DNA from: a virus
Virus record (IMG/VR): IMGVR_UViG_3300035670_001417
Span: 1 to 21,084 of that record
Length of the DNA: 21,084 bases
Direction: 5' to 3' (one strand)
The notes beneath the pieces were generated by a model, which saw nothing but the letters and a program-made list of their open reading frames with translations, searched no databases and was not told the origin of the DNA. This document shows, piece after piece, positions 1 to 8,255 of this stretch. The position numbers were made by a program, and so were the translations under genes. Each line of letters begins with the position of its first letter. Positions within the stretch are counted from its first letter, which is position 1.

Positions 1-105
1 GGCGGTTATTTCCGCCAGTGCATGTCCATCGATTCGCAGAGCCGTCCGTCGATCAGCCTGGACGAGCGCGACGCCTTCCCGCTGATTAGCGTCCGGTTAC
101 TGTAA
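1..105 (+). CDS. C-terminal end of an upstream virion gene, probably a gp11-like tail tube protein (partial)
   Basis: An open frame runs from the first base to a TAA at 103-105, giving the last 34 residues of a protein that starts outside the window (ends ...DAFPLISVRLL). The TAA overlaps the ATG of the next gene by one base (TAATG), so the two are probably translationally coupled. The fragment is too short to identify from its own residues. In T7-like phages the gene just before the gp12-type tail tube B protein is the gp11-type tail tube A protein, so that is the positional guess. Confidence 0.6.
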   Translation, partial: GGYFRQCMSIDSQSRPSISLDERDAFPLISVRLL

Positions 106-2309
106 TGAGCCGTGTCGTCCTAATTCAAACCAATTTTGTGGTCGGCGAGATCGACCCGCTGCTGCGTGGCCGTATCGACTTGAACCAGTATTACAACGGC
201 CTGCAAAAGGCCACCAATGTCGTGATCCAGCCGCAGGGTGGAGCCAGGCGCCGCGAAGGCTTGCAATACATTTCCGCCCTGGACGCAGTTCTTGCAGCTC
301 AGGCCGTGCGCCTGGTCCCTTTCCAGTTCAATGTCAACGATTCGTACATGTTTGCAATCGTTCCTGGCCGGGTCTATATCTTCAAAAACAAGGCGCTTGT
401 CACCAACATTAACGGGTCTGGCAATAACTACCTGGCCGTGGCCGCATTCACCTCGGCAATCATCCCAGCTCTAAAATTTGCGCAGTCAGCCGACACGATT
501 ATTTTTGTGCAAGAGGACATGCAGCCCGTCAAGTTCGTCCGCGGCGCCAGTGACTCCAACTGGACCGTGAGCAATTTGTCTTTTGACAAGATTCCACAGT
601 ACGCTTTCCAGCTGCAGAATTTTGAGCCAGTGGCCACAATGACGCCGTCTGGTACCAGTGGCAACATCACCATCGATGTGTCGGCATACACCAGCGACAC
701 CGGAAACCTACAGGCTGCCACCACTAGCACCGTCACACTCAAAGCAGCTGCAAGTGGAACCAATGACATTTTCAAGGGCCTTTGCGTCCGCATGACTTCC
801 GGGACGCAGAATGGCAAAGCCAGGAAGATTAGCGCCTACAACGGCACGACCAAGGTGGCGACCATATTCCCTGATTGGGACACAGCTCCATTGGCCGGCG
901 ACAGCTACAAGGTGGTCCCATTTGCCGACGAGAGCGTCAACCAATATATCAACGCGTCGCCCCAGGGCCGGGCCAAGATTGTCGAGTATGTCGACGACGA
1001 CACGGTCAAAGCGATTACCGAGATTCCGTTTTTCGACACGACGGCCAGGACCAGCGGAAGCTGGGACCTGGAGTGCCTGTACGAAAACACCTGGTCAACA
1101 GCTCGAGGCTGGCCGCGGTCCGTTACTTTCCATGAAGGCCGCCTATTCTTTGCCGGCTCCAAGTCCAGGCCGACCACCGTCTGGGGCTCCCGCGTCAACG
1201 ACTTTTTTAATTTCGAATATGCAGAGGGTTTGGATGACGAAGCGGTCGAAGCTACGATCGACACCTCGCAGCTCAACACTATCACCGACATTTACTCGGG
1301 CAGAGACCTCCAGATTTTCAGTATTGGCGGCGAGTTCTATGTACCGCAGGCTCTACTTGATCCGATTACCCCATCTAATTTCATTGTCCGCACTGCCACG
1401 AAGATTGGCGCGAAGAATAATTTCCCGATAATCGGCCTCGACTCCGGGACGCTATTCCTCCAGCGCCAGGGCAAGAGCATTAACGAGATGCTGTTTACCG
1501 ACACAGAGGCGACCTACATTGCCAACAATGTGACGCTGCTCTCTGGACACCTGGTCAAAAACCCGGTAGACATGGCGCTCAAGCGCGCCACCTCGACGGA
1601 CGACACAGACCGACTATTTGTGGTCAACGGCGACGATGGCTCGATTATGAACATCTCGCTGCTGCGCTCACAGAATGTGATCGCCCCATCCGAGCTCACG
1701 ACAGACGGCCAGTTTAAATCGGTGGCCGTCGATGTCGACACGGTCTATGTCGTGGTCAAGCGCACGATCAACGGGGCCGACGCCTACTATGTCGAGGCTT
1801 TCAACCGAGACCTGACGCTAGATTGTGCGTCGTTTGCCAACACCGGCGCAGCCAATGCAACAGTGGCCCACCTGGTGGCAGAGTCCGTCAAGATCATTCG
1901 AGACGGCGTTCTCGAGCCTGACCAGACGGTGCCGGCTGGCGGCCTGGTGACATTCGCCACAGCTGCGACGAGCTCATGGCGCATTGGCTTAAATTACGAC
2001 ATCCAGATCAAGACCATGCCCGTCGAGGCAAAGCTTCCGTCCGGCACGATCCGTGGATTCAAAAAGCGGATTATTGAAATAAACGCAGACCTGTATCAGA
2101 CCCAGGCCATGACGATCAACGACAACCAGGTCCAGTTCCGCCAATTCGGAGAGGATGTTCTCGACAAGGCGATTACAGAATACACTGGCGTCAAGCGCGC
2201 CGGACCGCTATTAGGCTTTACGGATGAGGGAGCGATAACTGTCACACAGCCGATCCCGTTGAAATTTAACCTGCTCAACCTTGAGTACAAAGTTTCGATA
2301 GGACAATAA
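105..2309 (+). CDS. Tail tube protein B-like virion protein (T7 gp12-type)
   Basis: A 734-residue structural protein. Residues about 10-52 contain the N-terminal signature I associate with this podoviral family: NF..GEI.P.L.GR.DL..Y.NGL, then N..I.P.GGA.RR.G. The rest has the long beta-rich, Gly/Thr/Asp-heavy composition expected of a nozzle or tail-tube propeller protein, and no signal peptide or membrane segment is visible. T7 gp12 is 794 aa, so the length fits. Known role: it forms the distal part of the short tail and contacts fibres and ejected proteins. It follows the upstream fragment with a one-base overlap and is followed two bases later by a gp14-like gene. The general family is well supported; the exact T7 equivalence is inferred from gene order. 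Confidence 0.8.
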   Translation: MSRVVLIQTNFVVGEIDPLLRGRIDLNQYYNGLQKATNVVIQPQGGARRREGLQYISALDAVLAAQAVRLVPFQFNVNDSYMFAIVPGRVYIFKNKALVTNINGSGNNYLAVAAFTSAIIPALKFAQSADTIIFVQEDMQPVKFVRGASDSNWTVSNLSFDKIPQYAFQLQNFEPVATMTPSGTSGNITIDVSAYTSDTGNLQAATTSTVTLKAAASGTNDIFKGLCVRMTSGTQNGKARKISAYNGTTKVATIFPDWDTAPLAGDSYKVVPFADESVNQYINASPQGRAKIVEYVDDDTVKAITEIPFFDTTARTSGSWDLECLYENTWSTARGWPRSVTFHEGRLFFAGSKSRPTTVWGSRVNDFFNFEYAEGLDDEAVEATIDTSQLNTITDIYSGRDLQIFSIGGEFYVPQALLDPITPSNFIVRTATKIGAKNNFPIIGLDSGTLFLQRQGKSINEMLFTDTEATYIANNVTLLSGHLVKNPVDMALKRATSTDDTDRLFVVNGDDGSIMNISLLRSQNVIAPSELTTDGQFKSVAVDVDTVYVVVKRTINGADAYYVEAFNRDLTLDCASFANTGAANATVAHLVAESVKIIRDGVLEPDQTVPAGGLVTFATAATSSWRIGLNYDIQIKTMPVEAKLPSGTIRGFKKRIIEINADLYQTQAMTINDNQVQFRQFGEDVLDKAITEYTGVKRAGPLLGFTDEGAITVTQPIPLKFNLLNLEYKVSIGQ

Positions 2310-2311
2310 TC

Positions 2312-2773
2312 ATGGCCCAATTAGCACTTGTTGCATCGGTCATTAGCGCCGTCGGTCAATACCAGGCCGGACAGGCCCAACAAAAAATCTATCAGGCACA
2401 GGCCCAGCAAGAGGAAATTAAGGGGCGCACTGAAGCGATTCGAGCCAGGCAAGAAGGCGTCAAAACGCTCGAATCTATTCAGCGCACCATGTCGACGATC
2501 AACGCTCGCGGCGCAGCTGGGGCCATTGATCCAGCAAGCGGGTCAGCCGGCAGCTTGCAGACTTATGCCCTGCGAGAGGGCTACACCGAGTTTGATATAT
2601 CACAGGAAAACGCCAAGCTCGCTGCGGCGTCTGCTGGTTTCCAGGCAAACATTTATAGAGCTAGTGGCCAGGCAGCTGCAAGGGCCGGGCTATTCCAGGC
2701 TGTTGGCACCGTTGGCCAGGGGTACACAAGCTACAGATCAATTGGCGGCAAGCCGCTGACTAGCTGGGGTTAA
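2312..2773 (+). CDS. Internal virion (ejection) protein, T7 gp14-like
   Basis: A 153-residue protein starting MAQLALVASVISAVGQYQAG, with a short hydrophobic N-terminus, a Gln/Ala-rich helical stretch (residues about 17-65) and a Gly/Ala-rich C-terminus. This matches the small internal core protein of T7-like virions (gp14, 196 aa), which is ejected at infection and placed in the host outer membrane to start the DNA channel. It sits between gp12-like and gp15-like genes, exactly where gp14 lies in T7. The start ATG is two bases after the previous stop. The assignment rests on order, size and composition more than on specific catalytic motifs. Confidence 0.7.
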   Translation: MAQLALVASVISAVGQYQAGQAQQKIYQAQAQQEEIKGRTEAIRARQEGVKTLESIQRTMSTINARGAAGAIDPASGSAGSLQTYALREGYTEFDISQENAKLAAASAGFQANIYRASGQAAARAGLFQAVGTVGQGYTSYRSIGGKPLTSWG

Positions 2774-2775
2774 TA

Positions 2776-5019
2776 ATGGCAGAGCGACTACCGGTTTATA
2801 AACAAAGAGGAGTTCAGATCGACCCGTACAGGGCAGCTGATTTTTCGCCTTTACTGCGCGAGACGAGAAACCTACAGCAGGTTCAGAGCAGAGCTCTCGA
2901 TCGCGTTATTGATTATGCGACCCAGGTCGGCAAAGAGCAGGCAATCCAAGAGGGCCGACAGTCCGTCACGGATGTCGAGCAGGCAAAAGTTATTCTCGGC
3001 CAGGTCAAAGAAAAGGGAATGCCGTTTAGCGCATTTGACCGCGCCGCATACGACCAGGCAAACGAAGTGCTGGCCCTCGAGCTCGACAATCAGGGTCGGG
3101 CGATGTTTTCCCAGAAGATCAAGCAGTACAAGCAAGACCCAAACGCCGACCCAATCAATTTCCTGGCAGAGACCGGCGACATTGCGCTGGGCTTTGATTC
3201 GCTCACCTCGCTGCTCGATCCAAAGCTGCGGGCCAAAACTGCAGCTGGCCTACAGAGAGCTCGCGACACGGCATTCCTGGAAATCTCAGAAACCTACAAT
3301 GACCGCGTCGCAAAAGAAGTCCAGGCCAAGGGCATTGCAGGTATCGCTCAGCGCCGCGACGACATTAGCAGGCTTGGCGCTTCCAACAAGATTGGCGCCG
3401 AGAATGATCTTTTCCTCGAGATTCAAGACATTCGCACATTTGCGCGGGCCAGCCAGATTGGCGCGATCGAAGCTGAGAAGCAGGTTATCGGCGCAATCGA
3501 GGATTTTCACATTCAGCGAATCCGCAAGGAGTTTGCAAAAGCTCCGGACAAAGCAGCTTTTCTGAAAAATCTGCAGGCGGATTTAAGCAGCGGTCCAATC
3601 GGTGATCTATTTGATGAAAAGGGCAATCCGACCAAAACAGACCGTTTGAGCCGCGGCATTGACCCAGCCAAGGTCACTGCACTAACCAATGAGTTTGAGG
3701 CCGACCTAAGGGCTCAGGACGCCCAGGTGAGGGCATTGCGCACCGAGATCAAAGGCGACATCACCGAGACGATGCGCATATTCAGCCTGGGCGCTGTCCC
3801 GGACCAGTCCGTGGTCTCTGATATTCAGCGCCGCGTTACCAGCCTGGGCGGTGCAGCTGACCCTGATCTAGTGGCCCAGGCAAATTACCTCGGTGTTTTG
3901 CGCCAACAATCCATTGCATTTAGCAAAATGAATTCAGCGCAGCTCGGTGATTGGATTCGCAATGCCGAGCAGCAGACGGCCAATGGTGCAAACCTTCAGC
4001 AGGCCATGCTGATCGATGTGGCCAGAAAATCCCTGTCGTCCCTGACCAATGACCTGGAAAAGGACCCGGTGGCCAGGATGAACCGCACCGGGTTTGCGCC
4101 GGTCAAGACTCTGGATTTTACGGCCCAGCCAGACCAGCTCATGTCCCAGATTAAAGAGCGCGTGACCCAATCCAGGGCTTTTGCTGAGACGCAGGGCCTG
4201 GCCGTTCCAAGATTTCTCTCGAATGACGAGGCGGCTCTGATGAGCTCATTCCTCGACAAAGCCCCGATCGACAATCAAATTGCATTCCTCGGGACGATTA
4301 ACCAGGGTTTTGGCAAAGACACCGGCCTGGTGCTGTCAGAGATGTCCAAGTTCGCCCCAGAGTTTGCCCATGTGGCTGGCCTGTCTACGGTCGGCGCCAG
4401 CAAGTCCACCCTGGTTGACGCGCTCAACGGCATCAAGCTTTCTAAAGAGGGCGTGAAGACATTCGAGGGTTCCGGCGACGCGGCTACCAAAAAAGCGCAG
4501 CTCGCCGACCAGCTTGGCGGCGCCTATATCTACGCACCCAAGACGCGCCAGGCCATCGTCAAGACAGCCGACGCCATCTACCTGTCGCGCTCCATCGGTA
4601 TGGACAAGACGGTATTCGACGGCGAGCTCTACAAGCAGGCATTCCAGGAGGCGTCCGGTGCCGTTATGTATAAGGACGGCAAGCTGCGCGGCGGCATTAT
4701 TGAGCACCGCGGCGTGAAAATGGCCATTCCCAACAACATTCCGCAAAACGATTTCTCCAGCATTTTGGACAAGGCGACGCTAGAGGATTTTGCAGCTGCG
4801 ACCGGCGTGACCCCACAGGACGAGAAGGGCAGGGCGTACACGGTGGACCGTTTGCGCAAGGCTTACCTTGTGTCGCGAGATGACAGCACGGCCATCATGT
4901 ATTACGAAAACCCGACCGACAAATCCAATCCGGTCGCATTCGGCGGCGCAAACGGCGAGCAGCTAATCATCAACTTACGCGTCTTGGCTGACCGCGTAAC
5001 GCAAAGGACCAAGCGATGA
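2776..5019 (+). CDS. Internal virion (ejection) protein, T7 gp15-like
   Basis: A 747-residue, strongly charged, largely helical protein without signal peptide or membrane segments, and the same size as T7 gp15 (747 aa). T7 gp15 forms the periplasmic part of the ejection channel together with gp16. N-terminal sequence (residues 1-40: MAERLPVYKQRG, then Y.AADFSPLLRE) resembles the N-termini of proteins annotated as internal virion protein in many podoviruses. The middle is rich in Gln, Ala and charged residues, consistent with long helices. Its TGA overlaps the ATG of the next gene by four bases (ATGA at 5016), so expression is coupled to the large polyvalent-type protein. Family assignment is by position, length and composition. 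Confidence 0.65.
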   Translation: MAERLPVYKQRGVQIDPYRAADFSPLLRETRNLQQVQSRALDRVIDYATQVGKEQAIQEGRQSVTDVEQAKVILGQVKEKGMPFSAFDRAAYDQANEVLALELDNQGRAMFSQKIKQYKQDPNADPINFLAETGDIALGFDSLTSLLDPKLRAKTAAGLQRARDTAFLEISETYNDRVAKEVQAKGIAGIAQRRDDISRLGASNKIGAENDLFLEIQDIRTFARASQIGAIEAEKQVIGAIEDFHIQRIRKEFAKAPDKAAFLKNLQADLSSGPIGDLFDEKGNPTKTDRLSRGIDPAKVTALTNEFEADLRAQDAQVRALRTEIKGDITETMRIFSLGAVPDQSVVSDIQRRVTSLGGAADPDLVAQANYLGVLRQQSIAFSKMNSAQLGDWIRNAEQQTANGANLQQAMLIDVARKSLSSLTNDLEKDPVARMNRTGFAPVKTLDFTAQPDQLMSQIKERVTQSRAFAETQGLAVPRFLSNDEAALMSSFLDKAPIDNQIAFLGTINQGFGKDTGLVLSEMSKFAPEFAHVAGLSTVGASKSTLVDALNGIKLSKEGVKTFEGSGDAATKKAQLADQLGGAYIYAPKTRQAIVKTADAIYLSRSIGMDKTVFDGELYKQAFQEASGAVMYKDGKLRGGIIEHRGVKMAIPNNIPQNDFSSILDKATLEDFAAATGVTPQDEKGRAYTVDRLRKAYLVSRDDSTAIMYYENPTDKSNPVAFGGANGEQLIINLRVLADRVTQRTKR

Positions 5020-8000
5020 GCTTTGTTTACGACGAGCTCCAGCCAGCCCCGAGACAAGGCAAGTTCGCGCCAGGCGGCGAGGACACCGGGTTCACCGAAA
5101 ATTTCAATGCAGCTTACGAGTCTGGCCTGCGCCTAAACCGGACAGATTCCAGAGCCATTGGTCTGCGCCAGGAGTGGCAGCCAATCATCGAGGACATTCA
5201 GAGCAAAACCGGACAGCGCTTTGTCAACCCGGGCAATTTCTTGTCTGGTTATCAGGCGAGCTCGGAAACCGGAGCTCGGCAGTACGACTACACCAGCAAG
5301 CAGATTCTGGACTATGTGAAATCAAAATCGGATCTGTTCCCCGATTATCAAAACATCTCCAATGAATCGCTATTCGAGAATGCTAAGAAAAAGGCTATTG
5401 ACGCCAAAGATGTCGACGCAGATGTTGCGGCGAAACAGACATTCTCCGGCTGGCTCGGAAACTTTGGCGGCACTGCAGCTGCGGTTTTGACCGACGCACC
5501 TAACCTGGCGATCACCGCAGCTGACCTGGCATATACCCGCGGCGCTGGCTGGTCGGCCATGCGCGAGATCCTGTTTCAGTCTGTACTCAACGGCGGCGCA
5601 GAAGCGATCACCCAGGCCGAGGTGGCCGACTGGTATAAGCAGCTCGAGCTGCCCTACGACTGGACGACATTCGTCACCAATGTCGGCACCGCTGCAGCTG
5701 GCGCCGGCGTGATTACAGCTGGTGTGCTCGGTGCCAAGCCGGCCATTCGGTTTACCAGAGAGCAAATCTCCAACGGCGTCGAGGCGCTTGGAAAGTACAT
5801 GTCCAAGCGAGACGGCACCCCATACGAGATCGACCCGGATCTAAAGGTGGTTAAAGATGTGGCGGCAGACGAAGCTTCCATCTCAACGGCCAATGTCATT
5901 AAGGACGACGCAGGCGACCTGGAGCATACAGCCAGGGTCAGCAATGCTTACCGGGCAGTGGTCGAATCCGATGTGTCGAAGATTCCAACAAACCTGCCGG
6001 AAAACGAGCGGGCCCCGATTACCGACATCAACTACCACGACAAGATCAACAGCCAGATTTTTGCCTACAAGCCCAATGAGCTGCTGGTCGACGCCGAGCT
6101 GTTCCAGTTTAAAACCGGCGGCGATGTGATGGGCGTGACCGAGCGCTTGCAAGGCGTTACCAGCTGGGACCCGATCAAGGCCAACACGGCCATCGTGTTT
6201 GAGTTCGCAGACGGCAAAACCTTTATCGCTGACGGCCACCAGCGCCTGGCCCTGGCCAAGCGCCTGCAAGAGACAAACCCTGAGCTCGACATTCAGATCA
6301 ACGCATTCAAGCTGCGCGAGGTCGATGGATACACGCCAGCTGAGGCGCGAGCTGTTGCAGCTGGTAAGAATCTAGCGGAAGGCAGCGGGACCCTGCTCGA
6401 CGCGGCCAAGATATTAAGAGACGCGCCTGGCCTGGTAGATACCCTACCACCGCGGTCCGTGTTTGTCCGCCAGGCTCAGGACCTGTCGAATCTGTCGGAC
6501 ACAGCGTTTATGGCCGTGGTCAACGACATTGTCCCGCCTAACATGGCGTCGCTGGTCGGTCGGTACATTACCGACGAGGCGCAGCAGCTGGCGATCCTAA
6601 ACCTACTCAAGCGCCTCGAGCCAGCCAACATGACCCAGGCCGAGCAGATTGTGCGCCAGGCGCGTGAGGCTGGATTCGTACAGGCAGCAGAGCAGGGTGG
6701 TCTATTCGGCGACGAGGTCCTGGCCGAGAGCCTATTCCTGGAGCGCGCCAAGATTCTCGACAGGGCGATCAAGGAGATCCGCAAGGACCGCGAGCTTTTT
6801 GCGACGCTGGTCAAAAACGCTGATGAGATTGAAGAAGCAGGCAACACGCTGGCAAAATTAACGAACCAGCAGAAAGAGGAAATCTATGGCAAAGCCATTG
6901 CAATCATCCAAGCCAACGCAAATACAAAAGGGCCAATCGCAGAATCTCTCACCAGAGCGGCCCAAGCGTGGAAAGAAAGTGGCGGAGCCAAAGCTCAAGA
7001 CATTGTCCGCGACTTTACCGAAAGCGTCCGACGAGCGATTGAGAGCGGCGATTACGAAGGGATTCCAAATGGCGGAGATCGCGGCGATTTCACAGATGCG
7101 GCGCAAAGCAATCGCAGCGCAGAGCCAGGCGCAGACGAGCTAAACCTATTCGACGAGGGGCCTGGCTCCAGAGGAGCTGAGCGCCAGAGCGAGCAGCTTG
7201 AGGGCGACCTGCGTGGCGAGATGCCAAACGAGGGTAGGCCGATCACGGTCGATGAGTATGTGGCCAAGTCCCTTGCGCAAGAAGATTTAGACAAGCTTGC
7301 ACCTGAGGCGCAGCTGGCATTGCGCAATCTGTACCAGGACGCAGCTCTGCGCAAGGAGGCATTCGACGCCACCAATCGTCGGATCGCTGACCTGGTAAGC
7401 GGCAATTATCTGCAGGCCGACCTAAAGGGTTCGCCACGAGCTGTTGAGAAAATTCTGTTTGACTACGCCGGCGACCCATCGAAGATCAAGGACCTGCTGC
7501 GCGCCACCATCGTCGTGGAGAATTTCCAGCAAGCTGGCGTCGCACTGCGTGAGCTGCGGTCCCAGTACAAGGTCCTGGACGAGGGCTTTAGAAACTTACT
7601 CGACCCGAGCGTCAAGGCGCTCGACGGTGGTTATCGCGACATCAAGATGAATGTCGAGGTCGACGGCCACATTGCCGAGATACAAATTACGATCCCGGAA
7701 TTCGCAGCTGCCAAGAAACAGATGCACTCGCTCTATGAAGAGCGTGATGCAATCTTGCGTCGCGTCGATGCAGACAATCGTTTACCAACAGCTGAAGAGG
7801 CTGCCAGCATTGCTGATCTAAATGGCCGTATGAATGCTACTTACGAGGCAGCTTTTGAAGCAGCTCTAAGCCGTTCAAACTCGGCCTTGTCGATTGGTGC
7901 GCCGTTGCGCAGCGCAGAAGCGGAAGGGAAAGGTCTTGGAGCTGGACCATCCCAGGCGGCGCAAAAGCCGTCGAAACCGTCTACTGAACCCAGCGTAACG

Positions 8001-8255
8001 GGTATGCCCTCAACATCGAGGAATTCGACATTTTTGGATGATTTCATATCTGATACCTCTGACCTAAGTTTAGCGCGAATCGATACCGGTAGCAAAGCAA
8101 ATCAGGAGCTCATGGACCTAGAGGTTCCGGTGGGCGAAAGGATCGATCCGGAAACTGGTGAGCGTGTCGCACAGACTGCTACAGTGCGGGAAATACTCAA
8201 TGAGTTTGAGCAAGACAAGTCTATGCTAGACCGACTGATAGGGTGCGTCAAATGA
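5016..8255 (+). CDS. Large ejection protein with ParB-like and RelA/SpoT-like domains (polyvalent-type)
   Basis: 1079 residues. Residues 1-280 resemble ejection proteins and include two Ala/Gly-rich hydrophobic stretches (about 145-170 and 225-245) that could insert in membranes. Residues about 340-455 form a ParB/DdrB-like domain: IVFEFADGKTFIADGHQRLA, with the GHQR box at 407-410, then the EGSGTLLDAAK segment. Residues 455-700 are helical. Residues about 795-915 resemble a RelA/SpoT synthetase fold: KGSPRAVEK (804-812), DLLRATIVV (826 onward), GGYRDIK (Y873), AEIQI (E888, Q890) and H904..LYEE. D826, Y873 and E888 fall where the catalytic Asp, guanine-stacking Tyr and catalytic Glu lie in RelA-type enzymes. 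The usual His of GYRxxH is Lys and the Arg of GxR is not conserved, so activity is uncertain. A Ser/Pro-rich linker (about 968-1010) precedes a conserved-looking C-terminal tail. Its stop overlaps the next ATG. Injection with the DNA is inferred from position. Confidence 0.72.
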   Translation: MSFVYDELQPAPRQGKFAPGGEDTGFTENFNAAYESGLRLNRTDSRAIGLRQEWQPIIEDIQSKTGQRFVNPGNFLSGYQASSETGARQYDYTSKQILDYVKSKSDLFPDYQNISNESLFENAKKKAIDAKDVDADVAAKQTFSGWLGNFGGTAAAVLTDAPNLAITAADLAYTRGAGWSAMREILFQSVLNGGAEAITQAEVADWYKQLELPYDWTTFVTNVGTAAAGAGVITAGVLGAKPAIRFTREQISNGVEALGKYMSKRDGTPYEIDPDLKVVKDVAADEASISTANVIKDDAGDLEHTARVSNAYRAVVESDVSKIPTNLPENERAPITDINYHDKINSQIFAYKPNELLVDAELFQFKTGGDVMGVTERLQGVTSWDPIKANTAIVFEFADGKTFIADGHQRLALAKRLQETNPELDIQINAFKLREVDGYTPAEARAVAAGKNLAEGSGTLLDAAKILRDAPGLVDTLPPRSVFVRQAQDLSNLSDTAFMAVVNDIVPPNMASLVGRYITDEAQQLAILNLLKRLEPANMTQAEQIVRQAREAGFVQAAEQGGLFGDEVLAESLFLERAKILDRAIKEIRKDRELFATLVKNADEIEEAGNTLAKLTNQQKEEIYGKAIAIIQANANTKGPIAESLTRAAQAWKESGGAKAQDIVRDFTESVRRAIESGDYEGIPNGGDRGDFTDAAQSNRSAEPGADELNLFDEGPGSRGAERQSEQLEGDLRGEMPNEGRPITVDEYVAKSLAQEDLDKLAPEAQLALRNLYQDAALRKEAFDATNRRIADLVSGNYLQADLKGSPRAVEKILFDYAGDPSKIKDLLRATIVVENFQQAGVALRELRSQYKVLDEGFRNLLDPSVKALDGGYRDIKMNVEVDGHIAEIQITIPEFAAAKKQMHSLYEERDAILRRVDADNRLPTAEEAASIADLNGRMNATYEAAFEAALSRSNSALSIGAPLRSAEAEGKGLGAGPSQAAQKPSKPSTEPSVTGMPSTSRNSTFLDDFISDTSDLSLARIDTGSKANQELMDLEVPVGERIDPETGERVAQTATVREILNEFEQDKSMLDRLIGCVK
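7425..7760 (+). other. RelA/SpoT-like nucleotidyltransferase domain within the large ejection protein
   Basis: This segment encodes residues about 804-915 of the 1079-aa protein. By-eye comparison with small alarmone synthetases lines up, in order, the KG...S...K element, the D-x-x-x-x-x-I-V-V strand carrying the first acidic residue (D826), a helix of about 25 residues, GYR (872-874), a strand ending in E-I-Q (888-890), and a helix with H904 and LYEE. Order and spacing are what make the match convincing. Not checked by profile search. Confidence 0.6.

Noticed and set aside
811-1431. 206-aa plus-strand open frame inside the gp12-like gene
   Set aside because: Arg/Pro/Ser-rich frame-shifted shadow of a well-supported gene with no own ribosome-binding site or motif.
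8243-8251. GTG start giving three extra residues for the gp16-position protein
   Set aside because: The ATG at 8252 overlaps the upstream stop as ATGA, the arrangement used throughout the window.
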